Assembly (NCBI GenBank): GCA_031549885.1
Contig: JAVBPD010000083.1
Location: 1 to 51,331 of the forward strand
Length of the DNA: 51,331 nt
Source of the DNA: WQUF01 sp031549885
GTDB lineage: Bacteria; Bacillota; Clostridia; Clostridiales; Clostridiaceae
Reading direction: 5' to 3'
Shown here: piece after piece, positions 1-8,923 of the stretch
Position numbering within the stretch: the stretch's first letter is position 1
Layout: each line of letters begins with the position of its first letter
Position numbers and translations under genes: made by a program
The notes under the pieces: generated by a model
Database searches by the model: none
Told to the model about the DNA's origin: nothing
What the model saw: the letters and a program-made list of their open reading frames with translations, nothing else

Positions 1-101
1 TCTTTAAAAAACTCCTGCTCAGTTATTGCATCGTCATGTTTTTTTATTCTATAGCTTGGTCTTAAGTCTAATCCGTAAATTTCTTCATCATTAAATCGCA
101 T
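1..101 (-). CDS. hypothetical protein, N-terminal part only
   Basis: A leftward reading frame starts with ATG at 101-99 and runs off the left edge of the window. The first 33 residues begin MRFNDEEIYGLDLRPSYR. A good Shine-Dalgarno site (AGGAGA on the minus strand, 107-112) lies 5 bases upstream, so the start is credible. No family can be recognised from this fragment. It is divergent from the DUF1905 gene and shares a short intergenic region with it. Confidence 0.6.
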   Translation of the reverse strand, partial: MRFNDEEIYGLDLRPSYRIKKHDDAITEQEFFK

Positions 102-169
102 AAATATCTCCTAAAAATAATTCACTTATAATATATACGAGCCTATTTTAAAAAATATTCATTAAATAT

Positions 170-198
170 TTGAGCGTAATGAAAAAAGTAGATATACT
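170..198 (+). promoter_or_regulatory. predicted sigma-A promoter for the DUF1905 gene
   Basis: TTGAGC (170-175) and TATACT (193-198) are separated by 17 bases and lie about 40 bases before the start codon. The boxes are seen in the sequence; promoter activity is inferred. Confidence 0.5.
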
Positions 199-240
199 TA
201 TACTTAGGTTCAAATTATTTTTTTATTTTTAGGAGGTCGC

Positions 241-504
241 ATGTCTTTAGTATATGAATTTGAAGCAGAAATAAAAAAGGTACCTGATGTTGATGGAGCT
301 TATATTGAAATTCCATTTGATGTTAAAAAGACTTTTGGAAAAGGTAGAGTAAAAGTTTGTGCAACTTTTGATGGGGTGGAATATATTGGAAGTATTGTGA
401 GAATGGGAACACCTTGTCACATTATTGGTATTAAAAAAGATATTAGAAAAGCAATTAATAAACAGCCAGGAGATATAATAAAAGTTACTATTAAAGAAAT
501 ATAG
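241..504 (+). CDS. DUF1905 domain protein
   Basis: This 87-residue protein covers the whole DUF1905 fold, a small beta-rich domain of unknown function. Typical features are the EFEAEI start, the central IEIPFDV segment, the turn at KGRVKV and the end with PGDIIKVTI. Many family members are fused to a bacteriocin-protection (YdeI/OmpD-associated) domain, but this one is stand-alone. An AGGAGG site 4 bases before the ATG fixes the start. It is a single-gene unit with its own promoter and a terminator that begins at its stop codon. Function is unknown; the family call is from memory of the domain. Confidence 0.8.
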   Translation: MSLVYEFEAEIKKVPDVDGAYIEIPFDVKKTFGKGRVKVCATFDGVEYIGSIVRMGTPCHIIGIKKDIRKAINKQPGDIIKVTIKEI

Positions 505-540
505 TAGAGCTTTTTATCCATAGAGAAGCTCTACATTTTT
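504..540 (+). terminator. rho-independent terminator after the DUF1905 gene
   Basis: A perfect 9-bp stem (504-512 with 526-534) is followed by a T-rich run. The left arm starts on the last base of the stop codon. Confidence 0.8.
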
Positions 541-552
541 GACATGGTATCG

Positions 553-581
553 TTGACATTATAATTTATATGATATATTAT
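553..581 (+). promoter_or_regulatory. predicted sigma-A promoter of hutH
   Basis: A consensus TTGACA (553-558), a 17-base spacer and TATTAT (576-581). This gives a leader of about 140 bases before hutH in which no clear riboswitch was recognised. Confidence 0.6.
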
Positions 582-726
582 ATATAAGGATTTAATTCTT
601 GTAAAATGAGGTTAAATGCATAATATTGTAGAAAAAATAAGATAAAAGTTTAAATATATTACAAATTAACAATCAAGCTGAAGACGATAAAATAATTAAG
701 ATATACAATTAATGGGAGGCAAGCTA

Positions 727-2256
727 ATGATTTATATTGACGGTAACTCATTGACAATTGAGGATGTTGTTAAAATAGCGAGGTTTAAAGAAAGAATAAC
801 TCTTACAGAAGAAAGTAAAGTTGCTATAAATAAAAGCAGAGATATAGTTGAAAGGGTTCTTTTAGAAGAAAAACCTGTATATGGAATTTCTACAGGATTT
901 GGAGAATTTAGTCAAATATTTATATCTAAAGATCAAAGAAATAAGCTCCAACGTAACCTTATATTAAGCCATTCTACAGGGGTAGGTGACCCACTACCTG
1001 AAGAAGTAGTTAGAGCAGCAATGCTTTTAAGAATAAATTCTTTATCAAAAGGATATTCTGGCATTCGCTTATCTACTATTGAAAAATTAATTGAAATGCT
1101 TAATAAAGATATATATCCCTTTGTTCCTAGTAAAGGTTCAGTTGGGGCAAGTGGGGATTTAGCACCACTATCTCACATTGTATTAGTTATGCTCGGTGAA
1201 GGTGAAGCTTTTGTTGATGGCAGGGTTGTGCCAGGAAAAGAAGCTATGGACAAAGCAGGTATTTCAATTATAGAACTTGCTGGAAAAGAAGGCCTTGCAC
1301 TTAACAATGGTACTCAAATTATGACTGCTGTTGGTGCGCTTGTATGGTATGACACTGCTAATTTAATGAAGGTTTCAGATATTGCTGCAAGCTTGTCATT
1401 AGAGGCTCTAAGAGGTACTCGCTCTGCTTTTGATAAGCGCATAGCTAAAATAAGGCCACATAAAGGACAGGTTGCCACAACTGATAATATATTAAAATTA
1501 ACAGAGAATAGTGAAATAATTGTATCGCACAAAGATTGCAGTAAAGTTCAAGATGCGTATTCTTTGCGATGTATTTCACAAGTTCACGGTGCTTCTAAGG
1601 ATGCATTAAGGAGAGTAAATGAAGCTATTAATGTAGAAATTAACTCTGTAACAGATAACCCAATAATAATGCCTGAAACTGGTGAAATAATATCAGGTGG
1701 TAATTTTCATGGTCAACCTATTGCCCTTGTAATGGACTATATTAAATTAGCCATTGCTGAAATTGGAAGTATTTCAGAGAGAAGAACAAATAGGCTGGTA
1801 GATCCACATTTAAGCAATTTGCCAGCATTTTTAACAGATTATCCTGGAATTGATTCAGGCTATATGATTTCACAATATGTAGCAGCAGCATTGGTATCAG
1901 AGAATAAAGTCCTTGCACATCCAGCATGTGTAGATTCAATTCCAACTTCAGCAAATCAGGAAGATCATGTTAGCATGGGAACCATTGGCTCAAGGCAATC
2001 AAGAGAAATGCTTGAAAATGTTAGAAATGTCTTAGCAATTGAGCTTTTATCAGCAGCTCAAGGCATAGATTTTTTAGAGCCGCTTAAACCAGGTATTGGC
2101 ACTAAAGCAGCTTTTGATTATGTTAGAAAAAATGTTCCTCACATGGATGAGGATAGAGTAATTTATACTGATATTAAAAAAATATATGATATTATTGTAG
2201 ATGGATCTTTAATTGAAGAAGTTGAAAAAGTTATTGGCGAAATAGCGTATATGTAA
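727..2256 (+). CDS. hutH: histidine ammonia-lyase
   Basis: This enzyme removes ammonia from L-histidine to give urocanate, the first step of histidine breakdown. The 509-residue length is normal for HutH. The tripeptide Ala141-Ser142-Gly143, inside GSVGASGDLAPL, cyclises to the MIO electrophile, and Tyr52 in VYGISTGFG is the expected catalytic tyrosine. An in-frame ATG at 712 overlaps the ribosome site (GGGAGG, 714-719), so the ATG at 727 is the likelier start. No urocanase, imidazolonepropionase or formiminoglutamate gene is nearby, so the rest of the hut route is elsewhere or absent. The gene has its own promoter and shares a two-way terminator with the convergent synthetase-like gene. Tyrosine or phenylalanine ammonia-lyase activity is possible but less likely. 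Confidence 0.93.
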   Translation: MIYIDGNSLTIEDVVKIARFKERITLTEESKVAINKSRDIVERVLLEEKPVYGISTGFGEFSQIFISKDQRNKLQRNLILSHSTGVGDPLPEEVVRAAMLLRINSLSKGYSGIRLSTIEKLIEMLNKDIYPFVPSKGSVGASGDLAPLSHIVLVMLGEGEAFVDGRVVPGKEAMDKAGISIIELAGKEGLALNNGTQIMTAVGALVWYDTANLMKVSDIAASLSLEALRGTRSAFDKRIAKIRPHKGQVATTDNILKLTENSEIIVSHKDCSKVQDAYSLRCISQVHGASKDALRRVNEAINVEINSVTDNPIIMPETGEIISGGNFHGQPIALVMDYIKLAIAEIGSISERRTNRLVDPHLSNLPAFLTDYPGIDSGYMISQYVAAALVSENKVLAHPACVDSIPTSANQEDHVSMGTIGSRQSREMLENVRNVLAIELLSAAQGIDFLEPLKPGIGTKAAFDYVRKNVPHMDEDRVIYTDIKKIYDIIVDGSLIEEVEKVIGEIAYM

Positions 2257-2274
2257 AAAAGTGTTAATTATATT

Positions 2275-2310
2275 AAAATTGAGGTGTTTGCATTTTAACA
2301 CCTCAATTTT
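2275..2310. terminator. bidirectional terminator between hutH and the hisS-like gene
   Basis: A perfect 14-bp stem (2275-2288 with 2297-2310) with A-tract and T-tract flanks sits between the two convergent stop codons. It should serve both strands. Confidence 0.85.
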
Positions 2311-2313
2311 GTA

Positions 2314-3549
2314 TTATGATTCTATATCCTTATTTAAAATTTCTGTAGATTCACCTAAAATATAAATTGCATAGTAATTTTGTTTTGATAATCTCTCTTT
2401 AAGCTTTCCAAGTTTTTTTGTTTTTTCAAAAAGTGAAACATTATATTCGCTTTTTAATTGATTCCCATAATTTATAGCATCTACAATCTCACTTTTATCA
2501 TAAATAATTGCTATTTTTTTTCTTGCATTAGGAATTTGGAATTTATTTTCTTTAAAGATGCTAAAAATTCTCTCAAAGCCAATAGAAATTCCAACAGCAG
2601 GAATAGCTTCACCTATGAATTTGCCAATTAAATTATCATATCTTCCTCCACCGGCTATAGAGCCTTTAAAATCTAAGCTCTCTATTTCAAAAACTGGCCC
2701 TGTATAATATCCTTGGCCTCTTACTAGAGAAATATCATATTCTATTGGGTATGTTAATTTGTTTATACTTTCAATAATAAATTTAAGATTATCAACATAG
2801 GTCGTATCTTTGCAATATTCTCTAATGTTGTCTAAAGCTAAATTTTTATTACCAAATATATCTATAAATTTATTGATTACATCATCATTAAATTCTTTTT
2901 TAATTAGCTCACCTTTAACACCATCTAATCCAATTTTATCTAATTTATCAATAATAATAGAAACGCTTCCCATATCATCATCTTTAAAACCAATAAAGTT
3001 AAGGACATCGTTTAAAATTCTTCTATCATTTATTTTTACTTTAAAATTATTAATACCTATATTTAATAGAGTTTTGCAAGCAGTATCGATAAGCTCTATT
3101 TCGGAATTTGGAGATAATGTGCCTATAGTGTCAATATCGCATTGCAAAAATTCTCTAAGCCTTCCTTTTTGAGGCTGCTCTGCTCTATAATTATTGCCTA
3201 TTTGAATAACCTTAAATGGATTAGAAAGCTTTGATCTATAATTTGCGTAATATCTTGATAAAGGTAAGGTTAAATCATATCGGAGGCCCATATCACATAA
3301 TTCGTTGAAATTTTGATCCTCTATAGCCTTCTTTAATTTTTCGCCTCTTTTTAAAATTTTAAATATAAGTCCTAAATTTTCTCCGCCTTCGCTTTTATCA
3401 AGATTTTCAATATCTTCTAATATAGGAGTTGTTATTTTCTCATATCCAGAAGCTTGATAAGTTTTTAGAATAATATCTTGAAGATAATCTCTTATGAGTA
3501 CATCATCTGGAAGGTAATCATTGGTTCCCTTCACAGGAGTAATTTTCAT
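2314..3549 (-). CDS. histidyl-tRNA synthetase-like protein (HisS paralogue, HisZ less likely)
   Basis: This is a class II synthetase core of 411 residues, close to the usual HisRS length of about 420. Motif 1 is near GYEKITTPILED. Motif 2 contains NNYRAEQPQKGRLREF, the histidine-binding signature is LVRGQGYYTGPVFEIE, and motif 3 is AVGISIGFERIF. The histidine signature and its arginine are intact, which favours a catalytic HisRS over the ATP-phosphoribosyltransferase regulator HisZ. The QG in place of the usual LD before YYTG, and a short C-terminal anticodon domain, suggest a diverged second copy. No T-box is seen upstream, and no his biosynthesis genes flank it. An ATG start follows an AGGATGTG-type ribosome site. 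Confidence 0.75.
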   Translation of the reverse strand: MKITPVKGTNDYLPDDVLIRDYLQDIILKTYQASGYEKITTPILEDIENLDKSEGGENLGLIFKILKRGEKLKKAIEDQNFNELCDMGLRYDLTLPLSRYYANYRSKLSNPFKVIQIGNNYRAEQPQKGRLREFLQCDIDTIGTLSPNSEIELIDTACKTLLNIGINNFKVKINDRRILNDVLNFIGFKDDDMGSVSIIIDKLDKIGLDGVKGELIKKEFNDDVINKFIDIFGNKNLALDNIREYCKDTTYVDNLKFIIESINKLTYPIEYDISLVRGQGYYTGPVFEIESLDFKGSIAGGGRYDNLIGKFIGEAIPAVGISIGFERIFSIFKENKFQIPNARKKIAIIYDKSEIVDAINYGNQLKSEYNVSLFEKTKKLGKLKERLSKQNYYAIYILGESTEILNKDIES

Positions 3550-3635
3550 TTATTTCACATCCTTTTATAAAAACAAAAAGTTGTCAAGCTAAGTCAACAA
3601 TTAATGAATTAAATTTTCAAAATAACATTTATGCT

Positions 3636-3664
3636 ACTTTATCACAAATATTAGGATGTGTCAA
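3636..3664 (-). promoter_or_regulatory. predicted sigma-A promoter of the hisS-like gene
   Basis: On the minus strand, TTGACA (3664-3659), 17 bases, TAAAGT (3641-3636). It lies about 90 bases before the start codon. Confidence 0.5.
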
Positions 3665-3687
3665 TTCATTAAAATTGTCTATAATCG

Positions 3688-3716
3688 TTGACTAACCATT
3701 AAAATTCAACTATCAT
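3688..3716 (+). promoter_or_regulatory. predicted sigma-A promoter of the PLP decarboxylase
   Basis: TTGACT (3688-3693), a 17-base spacer and TATCAT (3711-3716), divergent from the hisS-like promoter. Confidence 0.5.
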
Positions 3717-3754
3717 AATTAATTATTTGATTAATTATCCTAGGGGGAAATAAA

Positions 3755-4981
3755 ATGAATAATAGAATTAGCCATGAAATAAAAAAACTTACATCACAAG
3801 TAAATGGATCATTTTTTCTTTATGATAAATGGACTATAGACAACAAAATAAATGAATTAACCTCTAATTTAAACAAATTTGAATTTTTATATTCCATAAA
3901 GTCAAATCCATTTGACCCTTTAGTGAAGCACATCTTAAATAATGGATTAGGTGCTGATGCAGCATCATCTGCTGAAGTAAACAAGGCAATTGAATTAGGT
4001 GCAAAAACAGAAAATATATTTTATTCAAGCCCAGGAAAAACAAAAAAAGATATTGAAGAAACTATAGATAAATGCACCATTATTGCAGATAGCTATTCAG
4101 AATTAAATCTTTTAAATAACATTGCGTCTAAACAAAAAAAGACCATTAGGGTAGGTATTCGCATTAACCCAGATTTCTCAATGTTTGAAGATGAAGGCTT
4201 TAGCAGTAAATTTGGCATAGATGAAGAAACACTATGTGAAAATATTGATCTTCTGCGCTCTTTTTCTAGCATATCTATTTCTGGAGTTCATGTGCATTTA
4301 CATTCTCAAATTTTAGATATAAATATTTTAGCTTCTTATTATAAAAAAATATTTGAAAGTGTACTTCGACTTAAAATACTGTTTGGTTTTAATATCGAAT
4401 TTATAAATTTTGGTGGAGGGTTGGGGATTCCATATTCTACTCTGCATCATAGAGCCATCAATATTAAACAGCTTAACGATTTATGTAAGGATATTTTAAG
4501 AAAATATGAGTATTTAGGGCATATTAGGCTCATTATTGAAACAGGTCGTTTTATTGTTTGTGAATCTGGATGGTATGTAACGCCAATTGTTGATTGTAAG
4601 GTGTCTAGAGGAAAAAAATATTTAATTGTTCAAAATGGATTAAACGGTTTTATGCGCCCTGTATTTGCCTCGCTTTTAAATAAAGTATCTATAGCAAAGG
4701 TTGATAAATTTAATTTAGAGCCTTTGTTTACTTGTATAGATGCATTTGATTTTGAAATATTGGGAAAAAAAAGCAGACCTTATGAGCATGTTTCAATAGT
4801 TGGAAGTTTATGTACAAGCACTGACATACTTGTTGAAAACGTAGCGCTTCCAAGTGCTTCTATTGGTGACTATGTTGTAGTTTCTAAAGCTGGAAGCTAT
4901 GGATTTAGTTTATCGCCTTTATTGTTTTCAAGTCATACTATTCCTCAGCAGTTTTTTATTGATAGCAAATATGAGCATTAG
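3755..4981 (+). CDS. PLP-dependent fold-type III amino acid decarboxylase (diaminopimelate/ornithine decarboxylase family)
   Basis: This 408-residue protein has the alanine racemase-type barrel plus C-terminal beta domain of the Orn/Lys/Arg/DAP decarboxylase group 2 family. Lys49 in YSIKSNP is the predicted Schiff-base lysine. HVHLHSQ replaces the usual HxGSQ-type segment. GGGLGIPY and ETGRF are the phosphate-binding loops, and SLCTSTD supplies the active-site cysteine and aspartate at the dimer interface. The C-terminal YGFSLSPLLFSSH departs from the lysA pattern (YxxxMxSNYN), so a role outside lysine synthesis is likely. The substrate cannot be read from sequence. It is a single gene with its own promoter and terminator; a GGGGG-containing ribosome site supports the ATG. 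Confidence 0.8.
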   Translation: MNNRISHEIKKLTSQVNGSFFLYDKWTIDNKINELTSNLNKFEFLYSIKSNPFDPLVKHILNNGLGADAASSAEVNKAIELGAKTENIFYSSPGKTKKDIEETIDKCTIIADSYSELNLLNNIASKQKKTIRVGIRINPDFSMFEDEGFSSKFGIDEETLCENIDLLRSFSSISISGVHVHLHSQILDINILASYYKKIFESVLRLKILFGFNIEFINFGGGLGIPYSTLHHRAINIKQLNDLCKDILRKYEYLGHIRLIIETGRFIVCESGWYVTPIVDCKVSRGKKYLIVQNGLNGFMRPVFASLLNKVSIAKVDKFNLEPLFTCIDAFDFEILGKKSRPYEHVSIVGSLCTSTDILVENVALPSASIGDYVVVSKAGSYGFSLSPLLFSSHTIPQQFFIDSKYEH

Positions 4982-4997
4982 ATTAAATGAATTTTAT

Positions 4998-5046
4998 AGA
5001 GCCATCGCAAATTTAAGAAATTAATTTTGCAATGGCTCTTTTTTTA
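4998..5046 (+). terminator. rho-independent terminator
   Basis: A long stem (about 4998-5011 with 5026-5039, one mismatch) is followed by a run of seven T. It separates the decarboxylase from the spoIIIA operon. Confidence 0.85.
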
Positions 5047-5136
5047 CTATGCTCTAAATTTTCTAAAAATTTATTTTCAATAGACATAATTAAGTTACCT
5101 CATTAATAAAATTAACTATGAAGAGGAGGGGGTGAA

Positions 5137-6048
5137 ATGAACGATAATCTTTTAGACTTTTTAAAAGTTTTTCCTTCAAATATTATTTCTAATCTTGAAA
5201 AATATAATATTCATAATTTAGAAGAAGTGAGAATAAGAGTTAATAAACCCATTTATATTTTTGAAAGTGGCATTGAAAAAAAGCTTCCATATATTTCAAC
5301 GCTTGAAGATTTAAAAGTTATTTTTACAAGGATGAGCAATTTTTCAGCTTATGCTTTTGAAGAAAATATCAAATGTGGATATATAACGTTAAAAGGGGGA
5401 AATAGGGTAGGGATCTGTGGAAGGTGTGTTGTTGAAAACGGAAAAATAAAAACAATAAAGGATATTTCATCAATAAATATTAGATTTGCAAAGGAGGCTT
5501 TAGGTTGTAGCAATGACGTTATGGAACATGTTTTAGAGGGAAACTTTGTAAATAATACAATAATTATTTCTCCTCCAAAATGTGGTAAAACAACTATGCT
5601 AAGAGATATTGCAAAAAACATTTCAAATGGATTCAAAAATTCACAAGGAAAGAATGTATCTTTAATAGATGAAAGAAATGAAATAGCTTCTTGTTATATG
5701 GGAATGCCTCAGCTTGATGTTGGAATAAGGACAGATGTATTAGAAGGATGCCCAAAGGCTTCAGGCATTGTAATGATGGTTAGAAGCATGGCACCAGAAG
5801 TTATCGTATGCGATGAAATTGGTAGTGAAGAGGATTTAAATGCTATTATACTTGCTATGAATTCAGGTGTAAGGATTATTACATCTATTCATGGTGAAAA
5901 CATAGAAGATTTTTATGATAAATATATCTATAAGAAATCTAAGGAACATTCTATTTTTAAAAAAGCTATTGTTTTAAAAAATTCTGTTAAAAAAGGTATT
6001 GTTGATTACATATGGGATTTTTCTAAAGATAAGAAGGTGTATTTATGA
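5137..6048 (+). CDS. spoIIIAA: stage III sporulation protein AA (ATPase)
   Basis: SpoIIIAA is the secretion-type ATPase of the mother-cell channel that joins mother cell and forespore during engulfment. The protein is 303 residues. The Walker A loop lies at about residues 145-152 (SPPKCGKTT, Lys151), and VIVCDEIG is the Walker B region, as in the RecA-like VirB11/PilT ATPases. The ribosome site is very strong (GAGGAGGGGG). A weak sigma-E-like -10 (CATAATTA, 5085-5092) precedes it; sigma-E control is known for the family but only weakly visible here. The stop overlaps the start of spoIIIAB by 4 bases. Confidence 0.95.
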   Translation: MNDNLLDFLKVFPSNIISNLEKYNIHNLEEVRIRVNKPIYIFESGIEKKLPYISTLEDLKVIFTRMSNFSAYAFEENIKCGYITLKGGNRVGICGRCVVENGKIKTIKDISSINIRFAKEALGCSNDVMEHVLEGNFVNNTIIISPPKCGKTTMLRDIAKNISNGFKNSQGKNVSLIDERNEIASCYMGMPQLDVGIRTDVLEGCPKASGIVMMVRSMAPEVIVCDEIGSEEDLNAIILAMNSGVRIITSIHGENIEDFYDKYIYKKSKEHSIFKKAIVLKNSVKKGIVDYIWDFSKDKKVYL

Positions 6049-6575
6049 GCGCACAATTTTATATAAGAGCATTTTCAGCAATTGCTATAGTGATGTCTTC
6101 AAGCTTTTTAGGCATTTCCTTCTCAAATAAATTAAAAAATAGAGTTAAGGATTTAAAAGAGGCTATTAGATTTTTAAACTTATTTCAAAATGAAATAATG
6201 TACACATTTGATTCTATTCCCAATATTTTTATTAAGCTTTCAAAAAGCAATAATAGTTCATTTTATAGATGTCTAAATAACCTAGGAGAAGCTTTAAAGG
6301 ATTTTAAATATCATTCTTTAAAGGAAGGTTTTTTAAAGGAATTTTCAAATTCAAATGGTTTTATTCTATTAAATGAGGATCTTACTTCTATAGCAAACCT
6401 GTTGTCATCTATAGAGGAGATGGAGCCTGATGGCATAAATAGAATTTTCAAGATAACTATTGATTATTTCGAAAAACAACTAAGAAACGAAGAAGAAAAA
6501 TACAAAAAGAACGCTAAAGTGTATATAAGCTTAGGTGTAAGCTTAGGACTCATAATTGTAACAGTGTTTATTTAA
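6045..6575 (+). CDS. spoIIIAB: stage III sporulation protein AB
   Basis: SpoIIIAB is a 176-residue membrane protein related to the GspF/TadB platform proteins of type II secretion and probably works with the SpoIIIAA ATPase. One hydrophobic segment lies near residues 5-25 and another at the extreme C-terminus (YISLGVSLGLIIVTVFI). Between them is a helical cytoplasmic domain with the conserved FQNEIMYT segment. Its ATG overlaps the spoIIIAA stop codon, which indicates translational coupling. Length and position match the B. subtilis gene. Confidence 0.93.
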   Translation: MSAQFYIRAFSAIAIVMSSSFLGISFSNKLKNRVKDLKEAIRFLNLFQNEIMYTFDSIPNIFIKLSKSNNSSFYRCLNNLGEALKDFKYHSLKEGFLKEFSNSNGFILLNEDLTSIANLLSSIEEMEPDGINRIFKITIDYFEKQLRNEEEKYKKNAKVYISLGVSLGLIIVTVFI

Positions 6576-6588
6576 TGGGAGGGATTTC

Positions 6589-6792
6589 ATGACAACATTA
6601 GATGTGTCTTTAATATTTAAATTAGCAGCACTCTGCATTTTAATGATAGTAATAGATAGAGTTTTAAAAGCTTCAGGAAAAGATGATTATGCAGTCATAA
6701 CTAACCTAGCTGCTATTATACTTATTTTACTTGTAATTGTGAACCTTTTAAATCAACTATTTACAGCAGTTAGAACAATGTTTCAGTTTTAG
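6589..6792 (+). CDS. spoIIIAC: stage III sporulation protein AC
   Basis: This is a 67-residue protein with two predicted membrane helices (about residues 5-25 and 35-60), the normal size of SpoIIIAC. It is thought to sit in the mother-cell membrane with SpoIIIAD as part of the channel base. A GGGAGGG ribosome site precedes the ATG. The stop codon is 2 bases before the spoIIIAD start. Confidence 0.93.
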   Translation: MTTLDVSLIFKLAALCILMIVIDRVLKASGKDDYAVITNLAAIILILLVIVNLLNQLFTAVRTMFQF

Positions 6793-6794
6793 CT

Positions 6795-7190
6795 ATGGAT
6801 ATATTTAAAATTATTTCTTTTGCATTTATAGCACTTTTTTTACTTATTATAATAAGGCAGGATAAACCTAATTTTGCGCTATTTATTTCAATAGTTGCTT
6901 CAGTTCTCATATTAATATTTTTAATACCAAATATCACGATGATAATAAAATTAATAAAGGATTTTGCTTTTAAGTCAAATTTAAATTTTATTTATATGGA
7001 TGTTGTATTAAAGGTAATAGGTATATCCTTCCTTGCAACTCTTTGTAGTGAAGTGTGCAAAGATGCAGGTGAAAATGCACTAGCTAAAAATATAGAACTT
7101 GCAGGGAAGATACTTATTTTAATTTTATCTATCCCTATTTTAACTGCTGTATTTGAATCAATTATTAAGATAATGCAGGTGAATGTATGA
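6795..7190 (+). CDS. spoIIIAD: stage III sporulation protein AD
   Basis: A 131-residue integral membrane protein with about four hydrophobic helices. The conserved GISFLATLCSEVCKDAGENALA segment (shown in part) is typical of SpoIIIAD. No strong ribosome site precedes the ATG, which lies 2 bases after the spoIIIAC stop, so coupled translation is likely. The end overlaps spoIIIAE by 4 bases. Confidence 0.93.
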   Translation: MDIFKIISFAFIALFLLIIIRQDKPNFALFISIVASVLILIFLIPNITMIIKLIKDFAFKSNLNFIYMDVVLKVIGISFLATLCSEVCKDAGENALAKNIELAGKILILILSIPILTAVFESIIKIMQVNV

Positions 7191-8347
7191 AAAAAGTTTT
7201 GTTTATAATATGTACAATTGTGTTAGTTCTATGTTTTTGCCCTAAAAATACATTTGGCTCAGATGTTCCAAATACAGTAATAAACGAACACAGGCAGGAA
7301 TTGAATAATTTAGAAGAGCAAATTTCTAAAATGGGAGAAGAGTATGATTTGCTAAATCATATGGATTTCTATAGCTTTATTAGAAATTATATAACTCAAG
7401 GATCAAGTGAGAATGAAGAAAATAGTCTCTTTAATAAAGTAACTAATTATTTATTTAGATATTTTTTATCAACTTTAAAAATAATGTCTTTTATATTAAT
7501 TGTAGCATTAATGTCTTCATTTACAAATAACATTCAACGTGCATTTAGCGATAATGAAGTAAGTAAAGTAGCATATTTTTGCTGTTATCTTGTAGTAATT
7601 ATACTCATATCAAAGATATTTACTGAAAATATAAATTTGGCTGTTAAATCCATTAGGGATGTAAGTGATTTTACTGTTGCTTCAATACCTACGATCATTA
7701 CTTTAATTGCATCATCAGGAGGTATTGCAGAAGCTGCTATAATGGATCCTATTATAATTTCAAGTATAACTTTTATCTCCAATATTTACATAACTTTTAT
7801 TATACCATTAATACTTATTTATTCAGTGATGTTATTTGTGGATAAAATGTCCATGGACTTTAAAATAGATAAATTAAAGTCTTTTATTAAACAATTTGCG
7901 CTTACATTTCAAGGAGGGATTATAGCAACATTTATTGGCCTTTTGTCAGTAAGATCTATGACTACAAAAACTTTAGATCAAGTATTTCAAAAAACTGCTA
8001 AATTTGCAGTGGAAAATTTTATACCTGTTGTTGGTAAAGCATTTTCAGATGCTATTGCTGCTGTAGTAGGATATTCTATTTTGTTAAAAAATGCTGTTTC
8101 AATTGTAGGAATGTTAGTAGTTGTAATTATCATTGTGGTTCCAATAATAAAGATACTTATAACAGGATTTATGCTTAAGTTTACTGCTTCAATTATACAG
8201 CCAGTATGTGACAACAATTTAAATGATTTAATTTACGCTGCAGGGGATTGTTTAACACTTATTGCATCTTGTTTAATAACAATTTCAGTAATGGTCTTTA
8301 TAATACTCTCAATACTTGCATCAGCTGGAAAATCATTGATTACATAA
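7187..8347 (+). CDS. spoIIIAE: stage III sporulation protein AE
   Basis: SpoIIIAE is the large multi-pass membrane subunit of the channel. The 386-residue protein opens with a clear signal-like helix (KKVLFIICTIVLVLCF) ending near the sequence TFGS, then a soluble stretch, then seven or so membrane helices. Length and hydropathy match the family. Its start overlaps the spoIIIAD stop (ATGA-type overlap). Confidence 0.94.
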   Translation: MKKVLFIICTIVLVLCFCPKNTFGSDVPNTVINEHRQELNNLEEQISKMGEEYDLLNHMDFYSFIRNYITQGSSENEENSLFNKVTNYLFRYFLSTLKIMSFILIVALMSSFTNNIQRAFSDNEVSKVAYFCCYLVVIILISKIFTENINLAVKSIRDVSDFTVASIPTIITLIASSGGIAEAAIMDPIIISSITFISNIYITFIIPLILIYSVMLFVDKMSMDFKIDKLKSFIKQFALTFQGGIIATFIGLLSVRSMTTKTLDQVFQKTAKFAVENFIPVVGKAFSDAIAAVVGYSILLKNAVSIVGMLVVVIIIVVPIIKILITGFMLKFTASIIQPVCDNNLNDLIYAAGDCLTLIASCLITISVMVFIILSILASAGKSLIT

Positions 8348-8362
8348 TGCTAGGAGGAAATT

Positions 8363-8923
8363 ATGATAGTTTTTTTAAAAGATTGGATTACAAAAATAGC
8401 GGCGCTTTTAATAATATTTACTGCAGCTCAAATCTTAGTGCCTAATAATGCTTTTAAAAAATATATTAATTTTACTTTTGGGCTACTCCTTACTTATGTG
8501 ATGATATCTCCAGTTTTAACGCTTTTAAATAAGGATTTTAGGCCTGCAGATAATCTTTTTGTAAATTTTTACACTGTGAATAAAAATATGGAAAAAAATA
8601 GAGAAGATAGCATGGAAAAGACTATGGAATCATCTATGAAATTATTTGAAACAAATTTACAAAAATTAGTCATAGATTTTCTAAAGGAGAAATATCCTAG
8701 TAATGGTTATGAAGTGAAAGCAAAGTCTAAATATTTAGATGGCATTATAACTATAGATAATATAACTGTTGTTGTACTTCCTTTAGGGGTAAAACCTATT
8801 GAAGATATTGAAATTTCTAGCAATAACTCAAAAATTAAGAAAAATGGATATGAAAACATAATAAATTCTATTTCTGAGGAATTTAATATTGCTATTCAAA
8901 ATATAAATGTAATAGAGGGATGA
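8363..8923 (+). CDS. spoIIIAF: stage III sporulation protein AF
   Basis: This 186-residue protein has two N-terminal membrane helices (about residues 10-28 and 33-55) followed by a soluble domain with a ring-building-motif-like fold in family members. The segment WITKIAALLIIFTAAQILVP (start of the protein) is typical. An AGGAGG site precedes the ATG, and the stop overlaps spoIIIAG by 4 bases. Confidence 0.92.
   Translation: MIVFLKDWITKIAALLIIFTAAQILVPNNAFKKYINFTFGLLLTYVMISPVLTLLNKDFRPADNLFVNFYTVNKNMEKNREDSMEKTMESSMKLFETNLQKLVIDFLKEKYPSNGYEVKAKSKYLDGIITIDNITVVVLPLGVKPIEDIEISSNNSKIKKNGYENIINSISEEFNIAIQNINVIEG

Noticed and set aside
1314..1532. Open frames antisense to hutH, including 1314-1532 and 1742-1954 on the minus strand
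   Set aside because: They lie inside a strongly conserved coding gene, have no ribosome sites and no recognisable protein.
2810..3172. Rightward 120-codon frame inside the hisS-like gene
   Set aside because: It is the antisense of a conserved synthetase domain and looks like biased low-complexity sequence.
2314..3549. HisZ (ATP phosphoribosyltransferase regulator) for the hisS-like gene
   Set aside because: The histidine-binding signature and motifs 1-3 are intact and no hisG or his operon is near. A HisZ role cannot be fully excluded.
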